Origin: Bacillus sp. HSf4
GTDB taxonomy: Bacteria > Bacillota > Bacilli > Bacillales > Bacillaceae
NCBI RefSeq assembly: GCF_029537375.1
Contig: NZ_CP120679.1
Span: 3,515,501 to 3,579,500, forward strand
Length of the DNA stretch: 64,000 nucleotides
Direction: 5' to 3'
Below the pieces are notes generated by a model that did no database searches, was not told the origin of the DNA, and saw only the letters and a program-made list of their open reading frames with translations. Made by a program: the position numbers and the translations under genes. Shown one piece after another: positions 53,069-62,483 of this stretch; position 1 is the first letter of the stretch; every line of letters begins with the position of its first letter.

Positions 53069-54132
53069 TAGAGCCCCCTCTTTTCCCTGCGGGCCAGATA
53101 GAGAAAGAACGGTACACCGACAAGCGCCGTAACCGCTCCGACAGGTGTTTCAAATGGGGGATTGACCATCCTTGCCGCAATATCGGCATAGATGAGCAAC
53201 ACCGCTCCCAATATCGCTGAACACGGTATAATCCAGCGATAATCGACACCGACTAAAAAGCGGGTGATATGCGGAATGATCAGTCCAATGAAGCCGATGG
53301 CTCCAGCCACAGATACAGCCGCGCCTGTCAGCAAAACGACGGATATGATGCCGAGCGCCTTGACCGTTTTTGTATATTGGCCAAGCCCTTTGGCCAATTC
53401 TTCCCCAAGGCTTAGCACCGTAATGGAACGGGCGATGAAAAAGACGAGCGCGAGACCGAGCGCCGCTGCCGGCAGCAGGAGCTTGATGCTCAGCCATTTG
53501 GTTCCCGCAATTCCGCCTGCGTACCAAAAGCTCATATCGCGCGCCACATCAAAGTGAATTCCGATGGCTGATGAGAAAGCGCTCAAGAAAGTGCCCACTG
53601 CCGTCCCCGCCAAAGCCAGCTTCACAGGTGTAAGACCGCCTTTTGAAAACATGCCGACGGCAAATACGATCGCGGCTCCAAAGCCGGCTCCGGCGAATGA
53701 CCACATCATCAGCCCGACCGAAGAGACCCCCGGAAAAAAGGCAAAAGCGATGGCGATGGCAAACGTTGACCCTTGGGTGACACTCATGATTTCCGGAGAT
53801 GCAAGCGGATTTCTCGTCATCCCCTGCATCACCGCCCCGGAAACGGCCAGACAGGCGCCGACAAGCGCTGCGCCGACCGTTCTCGGCAGCCTGAGTTCCT
53901 GGATAATTTGATGCGCCGTATTTTTTGAATCGAAATGAAACAGCGCATCCCAAACCGTGCCGAGCTTGATGTCAGCCGCACCAAGGGCAACCGACAATGC
54001 CGCGCCGAACAGCAAAATGACGATCCCGCTTATCAGGACGGAAATAGCTAGAAGGGGACGGCTCAGCGGACGCTGTTCATTGTCGGGCTCGTCCCCGCTG
54101 TTGATATGATGTATATTTCTGTATGACCTCAA
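53068..54132 (-). CDS. fhuB: ferrichrome-type ABC importer permease FhuB
   Basis: A 354-residue FecCD-family permease; AVMQGMTRNPLASPEIMSVTQGS and GAIGFIGLIIPHITRFLVG are diagnostic. Start is TTG 54132 after AAAGGAA. First gene of fhuBGC behind a Fur box. No fhuD follows or diverges as in B. subtilis, so the binding protein must come from elsewhere. Confidence 0.9.
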   Translation of the reverse strand: MRSYRNIHHINSGDEPDNEQRPLSRPLLAISVLISGIVILLFGAALSVALGAADIKLGTVWDALFHFDSKNTAHQIIQELRLPRTVGAALVGACLAVSGAVMQGMTRNPLASPEIMSVTQGSTFAIAIAFAFFPGVSSVGLMMWSFAGAGFGAAIVFAVGMFSKGGLTPVKLALAGTAVGTFLSAFSSAIGIHFDVARDMSFWYAGGIAGTKWLSIKLLLPAAALGLALVFFIARSITVLSLGEELAKGLGQYTKTVKALGIISVVLLTGAAVSVAGAIGFIGLIIPHITRFLVGVDYRWIIPCSAILGAVLLIYADIAARMVNPPFETPVGAVTALVGVPFFLYLARREKRGL

Positions 54133-54163
54133 TCGATGCCATTCCTTTCATTCTATTCGCGAT

Positions 54164-54196
54164 CGATAACGATTATCATTTTCACTGTATAGTATA
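54164..54196 (-). promoter_or_regulatory. Fur box and promoter of fhuBGC
   Basis: CGATAACGATTATCA (54164-54178) matches the Fur 7-1-7 consensus TGATAATNATTATCA at 12 of the 14 specified positions. A minus-strand -10 TATACT is at 54191-54196. Fur with Fe2+ should repress the operon. Confidence 0.8.
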
Positions 54197-54242
54197 ACAG
54201 CCTCAGGCACATTTTTTCATCATAAATTTTGCAAAATAAAAA

Positions 54243-54283
54243 AAAGCCAGCCGGTCTTCCGCTTCAAGACACGGCTGGCCCGG
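54243..54283 (-). terminator. yvsH terminator
   Basis: Stem GCCAGCCG...CGGCTGGC extended by TCTT/AAGA, followed on the minus strand by eight T, just behind the yvsH stop. Confidence 0.88.
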
Positions 54284-54286
54284 CGG

Positions 54287-55693
54287 TTATGATGCCTGGC
54301 TATTACTGAATTTTTTATGAACGAACGGATAGATCACAAGCCCGACAAAAAACAGCCCGATTCCCAAAATAAAGGTGAACCAGTCGGAAGTCCCCGACAC
54401 AATCACCCATAGAGAATATCCAAGGGCGGCCAGTGCGATGATGCCGTCTCCTGTTCGCGATCCTTTCAGCTCATCATACGTATCGCCTTTGATAATCAGC
54501 TTCAAACTGAAAACAGCTGCGACGAGATAAGGGACGAGATACGCAAGAGTCGCTGACGTTGTCAAAAACGTGAAAGCCTGGCTGATCGTTCCCGAAATCG
54601 TTGAGAATATAAAGATCTGGGACATCAGATTGGTGATGATCAGAGAGTTGACCGGACTTCCTTTTTTGTTCGTTTTCGCAAAAAATGCGGGGAAATCGCC
54701 GGCTTTTGCCGCCTGATACGGAACCTCGGAACCGATCAAAATCCAGCCGAGCATGGAGCCGAATAAAGAAATGATCGCCAAGACCGCCATCACCACGCTG
54801 CCAAAGCCGCCGATAATCGCATGAAGCACATCAACGAACGGTTTGTCTGAAGCCTGCAGCTGATCATGCGGAATGATGCCCATTGTAATTAACGTAATGA
54901 CCATATAAATGCCGAGGGCGATCAAAAGGCCGGTAATCGTCGCCCGTTTGACATCCCGCTGGGAGGATGCGCGTCCTGATAAAATAACAGCTGATTCGAT
55001 CCCGACAAACGCCCACAGCGTGGAAATCGCCGCATTGTGAACCTGTCCGCCGAGTCCGATGCTTTTGCCTTCTGATTCAATCGGAAAATAAAATGATTCA
55101 AATAATGACACCTGAAAAACGAATAATCCGGCAACAATAAACAGGACAAAGCCCATCACTTTCGAAAAGGTCGCCAAAAAGTTGAGCTTTCCAGCTCCGT
55201 TTATACTGGAGACGAGTATGAAATGTGTTCCCCACAAGAGAATCGTACAAACGATAAATGTCATAAGCTGTCCAAGCGTCACGGTGTGGCCGCCAAGCTC
55301 AAACATCTCCCGTCCGTCCGTCAAAATCGGCAGGAACGTAGTCAAATAGCCGGCAAGGCTCGTGATGATGGCCACATTGCTGATCCAGCTTGCCACCCAA
55401 TAGCCCCATACCATCGTGAAGCCTGCGGCGTTTCCTTTTTTAGGATCTGAGAATAAAGCTCTTGCATAGCTTTGCGGGCCGGCTTTCAAATCCGGACGGC
55501 GGATCGATAAATGACCGAAAACAAGGGCGATCATGAGCACTCCCGCACCCGTCACAAGCCATGCCGCCGTTACGCCGAACGGGCTTGCCGTCTGGGCGAG
55601 TGTACTAGGGAGCATAAAAATCCCCGAGCCGACCATATTGCCGACAACAAATGCCGTCAGAAGCCAGAAGCCCCATTTTTTTGTCTGTTCCAT
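54287..55693 (-). CDS. yvsH: lysine/basic amino acid permease YvsH
   Basis: A 468-residue APC-superfamily transporter of the basic amino acid/antiporter group, 12 or more membrane helices. GNMVGSGIFMLPSTLA in the first helix is the substrate-binding unwound motif. The lysine riboswitch in its leader points to lysine as substrate. Length and riboswitch agree with B. subtilis YvsH. Confidence 0.9.
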   Translation of the reverse strand: MEQTKKWGFWLLTAFVVGNMVGSGIFMLPSTLAQTASPFGVTAAWLVTGAGVLMIALVFGHLSIRRPDLKAGPQSYARALFSDPKKGNAAGFTMVWGYWVASWISNVAIITSLAGYLTTFLPILTDGREMFELGGHTVTLGQLMTFIVCTILLWGTHFILVSSINGAGKLNFLATFSKVMGFVLFIVAGLFVFQVSLFESFYFPIESEGKSIGLGGQVHNAAISTLWAFVGIESAVILSGRASSQRDVKRATITGLLIALGIYMVITLITMGIIPHDQLQASDKPFVDVLHAIIGGFGSVVMAVLAIISLFGSMLGWILIGSEVPYQAAKAGDFPAFFAKTNKKGSPVNSLIITNLMSQIFIFSTISGTISQAFTFLTTSATLAYLVPYLVAAVFSLKLIIKGDTYDELKGSRTGDGIIALAALGYSLWVIVSGTSDWFTFILGIGLFFVGLVIYPFVHKKFSNSQAS

Positions 55694-55753
55694 AAAATAT
55701 AACCTCCGAGCATTTTATAAAAAATATGCCGGACCAGACCGCGAGATCATTCA

Positions 55754-56010
55754 AAATAAAAAAAGCATGAACAAAAGTCCATGCTTTACTTCACATACAC
55801 TCTTGATCCCCGGATAGCCCTCCGCGGAAAAACCCGCGGCAGTCCTGCACTTATTCAATGCAGACCCAGCATAAAGAAGGAATGGCTTCTTTACGCTTCG
55901 GCGCTGATGCCTTTTGCATATGGTCATAGGCCCCATCAGCCTCACACATGCGACTCATCATCCGCGCAACCTCTACCTCACTAAGAGTTAAGAGTGAGGA
56001 TTTATCACAT
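55754..56010 (-). ncRNA. lysine riboswitch (L-box) with terminator
   Basis: On the minus strand: GTGAGGTAGAGGTTGCGC, GATGATGAGTC, GGCATCAGCGCCGAAGCG, CTGGGTCTGC, GCAGGACTGCCG and GGGCTATCCGGGG are the ordered L-box core elements. An AAAGCATG/CATGCTTT hairpin with seven T (55754-55788) is the terminator. Lysine binding should stop transcription before yvsH. Confidence 0.92.
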
Positions 56011-56073
56011 ATTCACATCCGAAGGTTACCAGAGAAATTTTAATCTGTCAAAGGGAACTGATGGAAAGAATAG

Positions 56074-56133
56074 AAAGGGCCGCCTTTTTACAGGCAGCCT
56101 CTAAAAGGTGGAGGCATTCTCCGCCCTTTCATC
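56074..56133 (-). terminator. probable sspJ terminator
   Basis: GAAAGGGC...GCCCTTTC encloses smaller GGAG/CTCC and GCC/GGC stems; on the minus strand a CTATTCTTTCC tract follows. Imperfect but suitably placed ten bases behind sspJ. Confidence 0.5.
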
Positions 56134-56142
56134 TATAGATGG

Positions 56143-56289
56143 TTATCGGTTATTTTTCTTTTTGTTGACCGCTTGTTGCAGAGGATCTCCTTGCAGCGCT
56201 TGTCCAGCGTCTTCAAGAGCTCCCTGAACGGCATTGCGGTCTTTTGTTTTGCTTTTTTCTCTGTCCTTATGATTGAAGAGAAAACCCAC
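56143..56289 (-). CDS. sspJ: small acid-soluble spore protein J
   Basis: A 48-residue spore core protein, MGFLFNHKDREKSKTKDRNA... ending VNKKKNNR, with the central QGALEDAGQALQGDPLQ typical of SspJ. Start is GTG 56289 after AGAGGTGATTC. Like B. subtilis SspJ it is a minor SASP made in the forespore. The upstream promoter has sigma-G/sigma-F character. Confidence 0.9.
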   Translation of the reverse strand: MGFLFNHKDREKSKTKDRNAVQGALEDAGQALQGDPLQQAVNKKKNNR

Positions 56290-56322
56290 ATGAATCACCT
56301 CTTTAATATTGTGATACATTGT

Positions 56323-56352
56323 TAATTTGACCTTTCTTTAAAAATTTATTCA
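56323..56352 (-). promoter_or_regulatory. forespore-type promoter of sspJ
   Basis: Minus strand TGAATA (56347-56352), 17-bp spacer, CAAATTA (56323-56329). The -35 is perfect for sigma-G (TGMATA); the -10 differs from CATAMTA at two positions. Confidence 0.55.
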
Positions 56353-56521
56353 GCAAATCGAATGAAGGCATTGCACCAAAGGCACAGAACATTTTGGGTT
56401 TTTATGCTGCAAAAATTTAAAATCGCATCCGAAAGTTGACAGAATCAGTCTTGATGACCATTAGATCTCTTGATATAGTTTTCTTTAGGAATTTGTTATA
56501 CAGTCTTAAAGGAGAAGCGAG

Positions 56522-56992
56522 ATGACAGGAAAAACACACATCATGGGGGGAGTCGCTTCTTGTACGGCTGTCGCTTATTATTATGGATTTGATCCCGTAT
56601 GGATGACCGCTTCCGGAGTCCTCGGGGCATTGATACCGGATATTTGCCATACGAAAAGCAAAATCGGCAGAAAGCTTCCGATTTTATCTGCGCTGGTCAG
56701 CTCTGTTTTCGGACACCGGACATTTACACACAGCCTGCTCTTTTTGCTGCTGACGGCATTCACAGCTCATTTGTATTTTAAAGACCAGAGCATACTGATC
56801 GGGCTGACGGCGGGAATGGCCAGCCATTTACTTCTCGATGCAGGAACGACAAACGGCATCAAGCTTTTCTTTCCGTCCTCCATCAAGTTTCGCCTTCCGC
56901 TTTACATCAAGACAGGCGGAAAGGCTGAACAGGCTGTTATGGCAGCCCTCACCGTTCTTTCATGTTATTTTATTGCCGCCTTGATGGCATGA
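56522..56992 (+). CDS. yvsG: YdjM/YvsG-family membrane-bound metal-dependent hydrolase
   Basis: A 156-residue membrane protein with about four hydrophobic segments. GKTHIMGG, ALIPDICH, GHRTFTHSL and SHLLLDAGT carry the His/Asp residues that define the YdjM/DUF457 metal-dependent hydrolase family. No reaction is established. AAAGGAGAAGCGAG precedes the ATG. Same place as B. subtilis yvsG. Confidence 0.85.
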   Translation: MTGKTHIMGGVASCTAVAYYYGFDPVWMTASGVLGALIPDICHTKSKIGRKLPILSALVSSVFGHRTFTHSLLFLLLTAFTAHLYFKDQSILIGLTAGMASHLLLDAGTTNGIKLFFPSSIKFRLPLYIKTGGKAEQAVMAALTVLSCYFIAALMA

Positions 56993-57058
56993 TAAAAGGA
57001 TTTGATTTTTAAGGCGAAATGTTTGAGGGGCTTGACTATACGCGAGGAGCTATTATAA

Positions 57059-58918
57059 ATGAAAGAACAATTCTTCAAAAAGCAATGGTTTTTATGCTTA
57101 TCGATTTTTTTCATGTGGATGAAAACATATTTCATTTACAAGCTGGGGTTTCATTTACAAATTGACAATTGGCTCCAGGAGCTGATTCTGTTGATCAACC
57201 CGCTTAGCTTTCTCATCCCTGTATTCGGCATCAGCCTCTTTTTCCGTGAAAAGGCACAGCGCATGTTTTTAATCGGAGCGAATACCATCCTTACGGGCAT
57301 ACTCATCTCAAACAGCATTTTTTACGGCTTTTACATTGATTTCATTACGATTCCCGTCCTGTTTCAGGCGAAAAACCTCGGGGGGCTTGGAAGCAGTTTT
57401 CAGGAATTGTTCAATCCGATGTTCATCGTTCTTTTCTTTGATTTGGCCCTCTTGCTATGGCTTGCGAAAACCCGTGGAAAAACAGGAGAAAAACTGACGG
57501 CGAAAGCCATCAAGGTTTATTATGCGGCGGCTGCGGGGGCGGTATTGTTCAATATTGCCTTGGCGGAGATTGAACAGCCGAAGCTTTTATCTTATTCATT
57601 TGACAGGGAAGCGCTGGTCAAAAATATCGGACTGTATCAATTTCATCTGCTTGACGGCGTTTCCCAAACCTTTAATTTAACGCAAAAAGCGGTTGCCGAT
57701 GAGACCAGCCTGGCGACGATCGAAAATTACACGAACGCCGACTACAGTAAGCCGAATCAAGACATGTTCGGCATTGCCAAAGGCAGAAACGTGATTTTTG
57801 TTACGCTCGAGTCGACGCAGAATTTCGTGGTCAATGAAAAAGTGAACGGACAGGACATCACCCCGTTTATCAATGAGTTGATCCATCAAAGCTATTATTT
57901 CGACCATTTTTATCAGCAGACTGAGCAGGGAAAAACATCGGATTCCGAATTTATCGTCGCCAATTCGCTTTATCCGTCTTTGAGCGGTTCGGTTTTTTTC
58001 ACCAAAAGCGAAAACGAGTATAATTCGATGTATCAAACACTTGGAAAACAAGACTACACCTCAGCTGTTTTCCACGCCAACCATAAAAATTTCTGGAACA
58101 GAGATGTGATGTACGAATCTCTCGGCATCGACAGATTTTTTGATGTATCGTATTTTCATGTAACGCCTGAACATTCCACAGGCTGGGGGCTGAAGGACAA
58201 GGAGTTTCTTACGCAATCGGCAGACTTGATGAAGGATTTGCCGCAGCCGTTTTACAGCAATTTGATTACATTGACCAATCACTTTCCGTTTATTATTGAT
58301 GATAAGGATAAGCTGATTGACGAATATGATTCCGACAGTGAGATTTTGAACCGTTATGTAACAACTGTCCGCTACCAGGATGAAGCATTAAAGCATTTCA
58401 TCGCCAAGCTGAAAGCAAACGGCCTTTACGAAAATTCGGTTATCGTACTGATGGGAGACCACTACGGCATCTCTGAAGCACACAATGATGCGCTTGCGCA
58501 ATTTTTGGGCAAGGAGGAAGTGACACCTTACGATACCGTTCAGCTGCAGCGGGTCCCGCTGATCATCCATATACCGGGGATCACGGATCAAGCGCCGAAA
58601 ACAATTTCCGAAACAAGCGGGCAAGTGGATGTCAAACCGACATTGCTTCACCTGCTGGGAATTGATACAAAAGGCATGGTTCAATTCGGCAACGACCTTT
58701 TCTCTGAAGACAGAATGCCGTTTGCAGTCTTAAGAAACGGAAGCTTTATTACCGATGACTATGTCTTTACAAAAAACACCTGCTACAGCCAGAAAACCGG
58801 AGACATCATTGAGGACGCTGGAAACACGTGCGGCCCGCTTGTCGAAAAAGCAAATGAGGAGCTGTCCCTTTCCGATAAAATCATCAATGGGGATTTGCTG
58901 AGATTTTATAAAAAATAG
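57059..58918 (+). CDS. yvgJ: LTA synthase-family enzyme YvgJ (LTA primase type)
   Basis: A 619-residue polytopic phosphoglycerol transferase: five N-terminal membrane helices (about 10-190) and an extracellular sulfatase-like domain. The catalytic threonine is in EQGKTSDSEF, other metal ligands in VTLESTQNF and MGDHYG. In B. subtilis YvgJ primes lipoteichoic acid by adding the first glycerophosphate to the glycolipid anchor. GCGAGGAGC precedes the ATG. Monocistronic with a terminator. Confidence 0.9.
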   Translation: MKEQFFKKQWFLCLSIFFMWMKTYFIYKLGFHLQIDNWLQELILLINPLSFLIPVFGISLFFREKAQRMFLIGANTILTGILISNSIFYGFYIDFITIPVLFQAKNLGGLGSSFQELFNPMFIVLFFDLALLLWLAKTRGKTGEKLTAKAIKVYYAAAAGAVLFNIALAEIEQPKLLSYSFDREALVKNIGLYQFHLLDGVSQTFNLTQKAVADETSLATIENYTNADYSKPNQDMFGIAKGRNVIFVTLESTQNFVVNEKVNGQDITPFINELIHQSYYFDHFYQQTEQGKTSDSEFIVANSLYPSLSGSVFFTKSENEYNSMYQTLGKQDYTSAVFHANHKNFWNRDVMYESLGIDRFFDVSYFHVTPEHSTGWGLKDKEFLTQSADLMKDLPQPFYSNLITLTNHFPFIIDDKDKLIDEYDSDSEILNRYVTTVRYQDEALKHFIAKLKANGLYENSVIVLMGDHYGISEAHNDALAQFLGKEEVTPYDTVQLQRVPLIIHIPGITDQAPKTISETSGQVDVKPTLLHLLGIDTKGMVQFGNDLFSEDRMPFAVLRNGSFITDDYVFTKNTCYSQKTGDIIEDAGNTCGPLVEKANEELSLSDKIINGDLLRFYKK

Positions 58919-58924
58919 ACCGCT

Positions 58925-58951
58925 TCCCCTTTAAGCCGGCTGCTTAAAGGG
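58925..58951 (+). terminator. yvgJ terminator
   Basis: Eleven-base stem CCCCTTTAAGC/GCTTAAAGGGG with loop CGGCT, then CTGTTTAG. Confidence 0.8.
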
Positions 58952-59109
58952 GCTGTTTAGATTAGCGGTCATATGGGTAATATATACCGAATATTTGAAA
59001 TGAGCTTGCGGATTGACGCACCCTTCGTTACTCTAAAAAAGCAAGGTTATTTCGAGGGGCGATTATTTCATAAAGTGATATAAAATATGATAAACAAGAA
59101 GGTAATAAC

Positions 59110-60561
59110 ATGAGTGAAACAGAACGAACAACAAACAAATTACCGATTGTCGCCGTGCTGATTACGGGTACTTTTATCGCGATTTTAAATCAGACATTGC
59201 TGACGACGGCTCTCCCGCCAATCATGGAAGATTTAAACATTACACCGGGACTCGCCCAGTGGCTGACGACGATTTTTATGCTCGTGAACGGAATTATGAT
59301 TCCAGTTACGGCTTTTTTAATTGAAAAATTCACGACCAGAAAGCTGTTTATGACCGCGATGTCCCTGTTTACGGCAGGAACGCTGATCTGCGCTCTTTCG
59401 TTCAGCTTCCCTGTTTTGATTGTGGGACGAATCGTTCAGGCCGCAGGCGCAGGAATCATGATGCCGTTGATGCAGACCGTGCTTTTATTGATCTTCCCGA
59501 AAGAAAAACGCGGCTCTGCGATGGGAATGGTGGGGCTTGTCATCGCCTTTGCGCCCGCCATCGGACCGACCTTATCCGGCTGGATCGTCGATCGCTATCC
59601 ATGGGAAGTGCTGTTTTATCTCCTGCTTCCTTTCGCCGTCATCGACGTGATTGTCGCCTACTTTATCCTGAAAAATGTGACGGAGCAAACATCACCTAAG
59701 CTCGATGTGGCGTCAATTATTTTGTCTTCTTTAGGATTCGGCGGCATTTTATACGGCTTCAGCAGTGCGGGCGTTTCCGGCTGGTCAAGCGCGGATGTGC
59801 TGATCGGATTTGCCGTCGGCGGCATTACACTCGTTTGGTTCATTTGGAGACAGCTTCATTTGGAAGAGCCGATATTGGAATTCAGGGTCTTTCAATACCC
59901 AATGTTTACGCTGGCTACGGTCATCGGCATGGTGGTCTTTATGGCGATGATCGGAGCGGCGACGATCGTTCCGATTTACATGCAGGATATGCGCCACTTC
60001 ACTGCCATGGAATCGGGAATGATGCTGTTTCCGGGAGCGGTGATGATGGGGCTGATGTCCCCGATTACCGGCAGGATTTTTGATAAAATCGGCGCGCGCA
60101 CGTTGAGCATTACCGGTTTAACGGCGATTTTCATTACAACGCTGTTGTTGACCCACCTGTCTGAAACGACCCCCTTCGCCTATTTGTCCGTCGTCTATGC
60201 GGTGCGGATGATTGGGATGGGAATGGTGCTAATGCCTGTAACGACTGCGGGCCTGAACCAGCTTCCGCGCCATTTGATTCCGCACGGCACCGCCATGAAC
60301 AATACGATGAGACAGATGTCGGGGTCGATCGGCACGGCGGTTTTAATTACCATCATGACGCAGCGCGCGCTCGCCGACCCGGCTGGGCCCGGCTCAGAAA
60401 CGGCGATGATTCACGGAGTAAACGTCGCCTTTATGGCAGCGGCCGTGTTGGCCGGAATCGGATTGGTCCTTTCTTTCTTTATCAAGCAAAACCACCGCGG
60501 CAGCCTCGGCGACCGCAGAAAAAAACAGACGAAAAGCCGTTTGGTTCTTCACGAAGAATAA
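59110..60561 (+). CDS. DHA2-family multidrug exporter (EmrB/LmrB type)
   Basis: A 483-residue MFS drug:H+ antiporter of the DHA2 family with about 14 membrane helices. FIAILNQTLLTTALPPIMEDLN and the motif C-like stretch GLVIAFAPAIGPTLSGWIVD are typical. It resembles LmrB, which exports lincomycin, but I cannot name the substrate. The 150-base leader upstream holds no ORF; no TetR partner is adjacent. It is not part of the B. subtilis yvgJ-yvgN interval as I remember it (modAB lies there). Confidence 0.85.
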   Translation: MSETERTTNKLPIVAVLITGTFIAILNQTLLTTALPPIMEDLNITPGLAQWLTTIFMLVNGIMIPVTAFLIEKFTTRKLFMTAMSLFTAGTLICALSFSFPVLIVGRIVQAAGAGIMMPLMQTVLLLIFPKEKRGSAMGMVGLVIAFAPAIGPTLSGWIVDRYPWEVLFYLLLPFAVIDVIVAYFILKNVTEQTSPKLDVASIILSSLGFGGILYGFSSAGVSGWSSADVLIGFAVGGITLVWFIWRQLHLEEPILEFRVFQYPMFTLATVIGMVVFMAMIGAATIVPIYMQDMRHFTAMESGMMLFPGAVMMGLMSPITGRIFDKIGARTLSITGLTAIFITTLLLTHLSETTPFAYLSVVYAVRMIGMGMVLMPVTTAGLNQLPRHLIPHGTAMNNTMRQMSGSIGTAVLITIMTQRALADPAGPGSETAMIHGVNVAFMAAAVLAGIGLVLSFFIKQNHRGSLGDRRKKQTKSRLVLHEE

Positions 60562-60563
60562 AA

Positions 60564-60597
60564 AAACCCGGACTCTGTAAAAGAGTCCGGTTTTTTT
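60564..60597. terminator. bidirectional terminator between MFS gene and yvgN
   Basis: Stem AAACCGGACTCT-type (CCGGACTCT GTAAA AGAGTCCGG) flanked by A and T runs, between convergent genes. Confidence 0.9.
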
Positions 60598-60602
60598 AAT
60601 GA

Positions 60603-61448
60603 TCATTCAAATCCTCTGTCCATTGTATCAGGATCTGGACCTACGCGTTCATCTTGATTAAGCGCATTGATTTTTTCGACATCTTCCTTCGCTAATTCAA
60701 AGTCGAAAATATCGGCATTTTCGATAATGCGGTGTTCTTTGACCGATTTCGGGATAGTCACGACTTCGTTTTGCAGATCCCAGCGCAGAATCACTTGTGC
60801 CACGGATTTGTTGTATTTTGTTGCGATCCCTTTTAGCCCTTCATGATCAAGGAGTTTCCCCTGCATGAGCGGAGACCATGCTTCCAGCTGGATTCCCTGC
60901 TTTTTGCAGTAGTCCCTTAATTCAAGCTGCGTCAACCGCGGATGGAATTCAACCTGATTGACCATCGGTTTGATTTCCGCGTCCTCCAGCAGGCTTTCCA
61001 AATGGTGCACATTGAAGTTGCTGACGCCGATGGCTCTGACTTTGCCGTCTTTGTACAACTTCTCTAAGGCGCGCCATGTCTCTTTAAATTTATTTTGATC
61101 TTTTCCCGGCCAGTGGATCAAATATAAATCAAGGTAGTCAAGGCCGAGTTTTCTAAGGCTTTCATCAAAAGCCGCCAATGCTTTTTCATAGCCTTGGTCA
61201 CTGTTCCACACTTTTGAAGTGACAAACAATTCTTCTCGGGCGACGCCTGACTCTTTAATTCCATTGCCGACGCCTTCTTCATTTTGATAAATAGCAGCGG
61301 TATCGATGCTCCGGTATCCGTTTTTAATGGCTGCTTTTACAGATTCAACAACCTGGCTGCCTTCTTCCACTTTAAAAACTCCGAGACCAAACCATGGCAT
61401 TTTGACCCCGTTATGTAACGTCACAGTGTCCTTCAAACTGCTTACCAT
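60603..61448 (-). CDS. yvgN: aldo-keto reductase YvgN (methylglyoxal reductase)
   Basis: A 281-residue AKR5-type NADPH reductase. Catalytic set: Asp/Tyr in [17 protein letters not shown], Lys in SKVW, His in LIHWPG; cofactor motif [19 protein letters not shown]. subtilis YvgN reduces glyoxal and methylglyoxal. The ATG at 61448 after AAAGGTGGTC is preferred to a GTG four codons upstream that overlaps the ribosome site. Confidence 0.92.
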   Translation of the reverse strand: MVSSLKDTVTLHNGVKMPWFGLGVFKVEEGSQVVESVKAAIKNGYRSIDTAAIYQNEEGVGNGIKESGVAREELFVTSKVWNSDQGYEKALAAFDESLRKLGLDYLDLYLIHWPGKDQNKFKETWRALEKLYKDGKVRAIGVSNFNVHHLESLLEDAEIKPMVNQVEFHPRLTQLELRDYCKKQGIQLEAWSPLMQGKLLDHEGLKGIATKYNKSVAQVILRWDLQNEVVTIPKSVKEHRIIENADIFDFELAKEDVEKINALNQDERVGPDPDTMDRGFE

Positions 61449-61536
61449 ATGAATGACCACCTTTCATTGATTTTAGGTGCGTGAACCGCATCATTTCCAT
61501 TATCTCATAATGGTGGGAATTGACATAATAAATTGC

Positions 61537-62397
61537 TCATTCGGCGGATAGGGCTAAAACGAGCGCACCTGTGATCCCGGCATCATCTCCAAGTCCCGGC
61601 GGCACAATAAAATCTTCAAGATCCGGAAGATCAACATAGCCGTTGAGATATTCGGACAGCTTTTTCCGAATGAGCGGAAACAATTGCTGCTGTTTCATGA
61701 CCCCGCCGCCCATAATGATTTTATCAGGACATAAAATCAGGATGTATTGCATAAGCGCCTGTGCTAAATAATCGGCTTCAAGCTCCCATACTTTTGTTTC
61801 CCCGGCAAGATCCTTCCCTTTTTTGCCCCAGCGTTTTTCAAGAGCGGGGCCTGACGCCATCCCCTCAAGGCAATCGCTGTGATAAGGACAGTTTCCTGCA
61901 AAGGAATCCTCCGGACTGCGCCTGATAAGAATATGCCCCATTTCAGGATGTGTAGCGCTTTGAACCAGTTCGCCCCCGATAATCGCTCCGGCGCCGATAC
62001 CTGTACCGACTGTAATATATAAACAGCTGTTCAGACCTTGTGCCGCTCCTTTGGTTATTTCCCCAAGCGCGGCAGCGTTTACATCAGTCGTAAAGGAAAC
62101 GGGTACACCCAGCCTTTTTTCCAGTTCGGGAATAAACGGATATGCCTTCCAGGCTAACTTCGGCGTATTGGTGATGTATCCGTATTCCTCTTTTTCTTTT
62201 GCAACACATATAGGTCCAAAAGACCCTACTCCCATGGATGTGAGCTGATACTTGCTGAAAAAAGCCGTCAGCTCTCCAATCGTTTCTTCAGGCGTTTCCG
62301 TCGGAATCGTCAGCCTGTCTATGATTTCTCCGTTTTCTGTTCCAACTGCACAAACAAACTTTGTGCCTCCTGCTTCTATTGCACCGTAATGTTTCAT
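61537..62397 (-). CDS. ROK-family fructokinase
   Basis: A 286-residue ROK sugar kinase of the fructokinase group (GmuE/ScrK-like). N-terminal phosphate loop EAGGTKFVCAVG, catalytic Asp in TDVNAAALGE, VGTGIGAGAIIGG, and the zinc site H-x-GH...CPYHSDCLEG. It phosphorylates fructose or a related hexose at C6 in the cytoplasm. Monocistronic. Confidence 0.87.
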   Translation of the reverse strand: MKHYGAIEAGGTKFVCAVGTENGEIIDRLTIPTETPEETIGELTAFFSKYQLTSMGVGSFGPICVAKEKEEYGYITNTPKLAWKAYPFIPELEKRLGVPVSFTTDVNAAALGEITKGAAQGLNSCLYITVGTGIGAGAIIGGELVQSATHPEMGHILIRRSPEDSFAGNCPYHSDCLEGMASGPALEKRWGKKGKDLAGETKVWELEADYLAQALMQYILILCPDKIIMGGGVMKQQQLFPLIRKKLSEYLNGYVDLPDLEDFIVPPGLGDDAGITGALVLALSAE

Positions 62398-62483
62398 CCT
62401 CTCGGCTCCTTTTTGGTCTGTATTTTTTCACTTCTTTAATTGAATGATAAATCAGACCATTCAGGAAAGCAATCACGGGGAGC

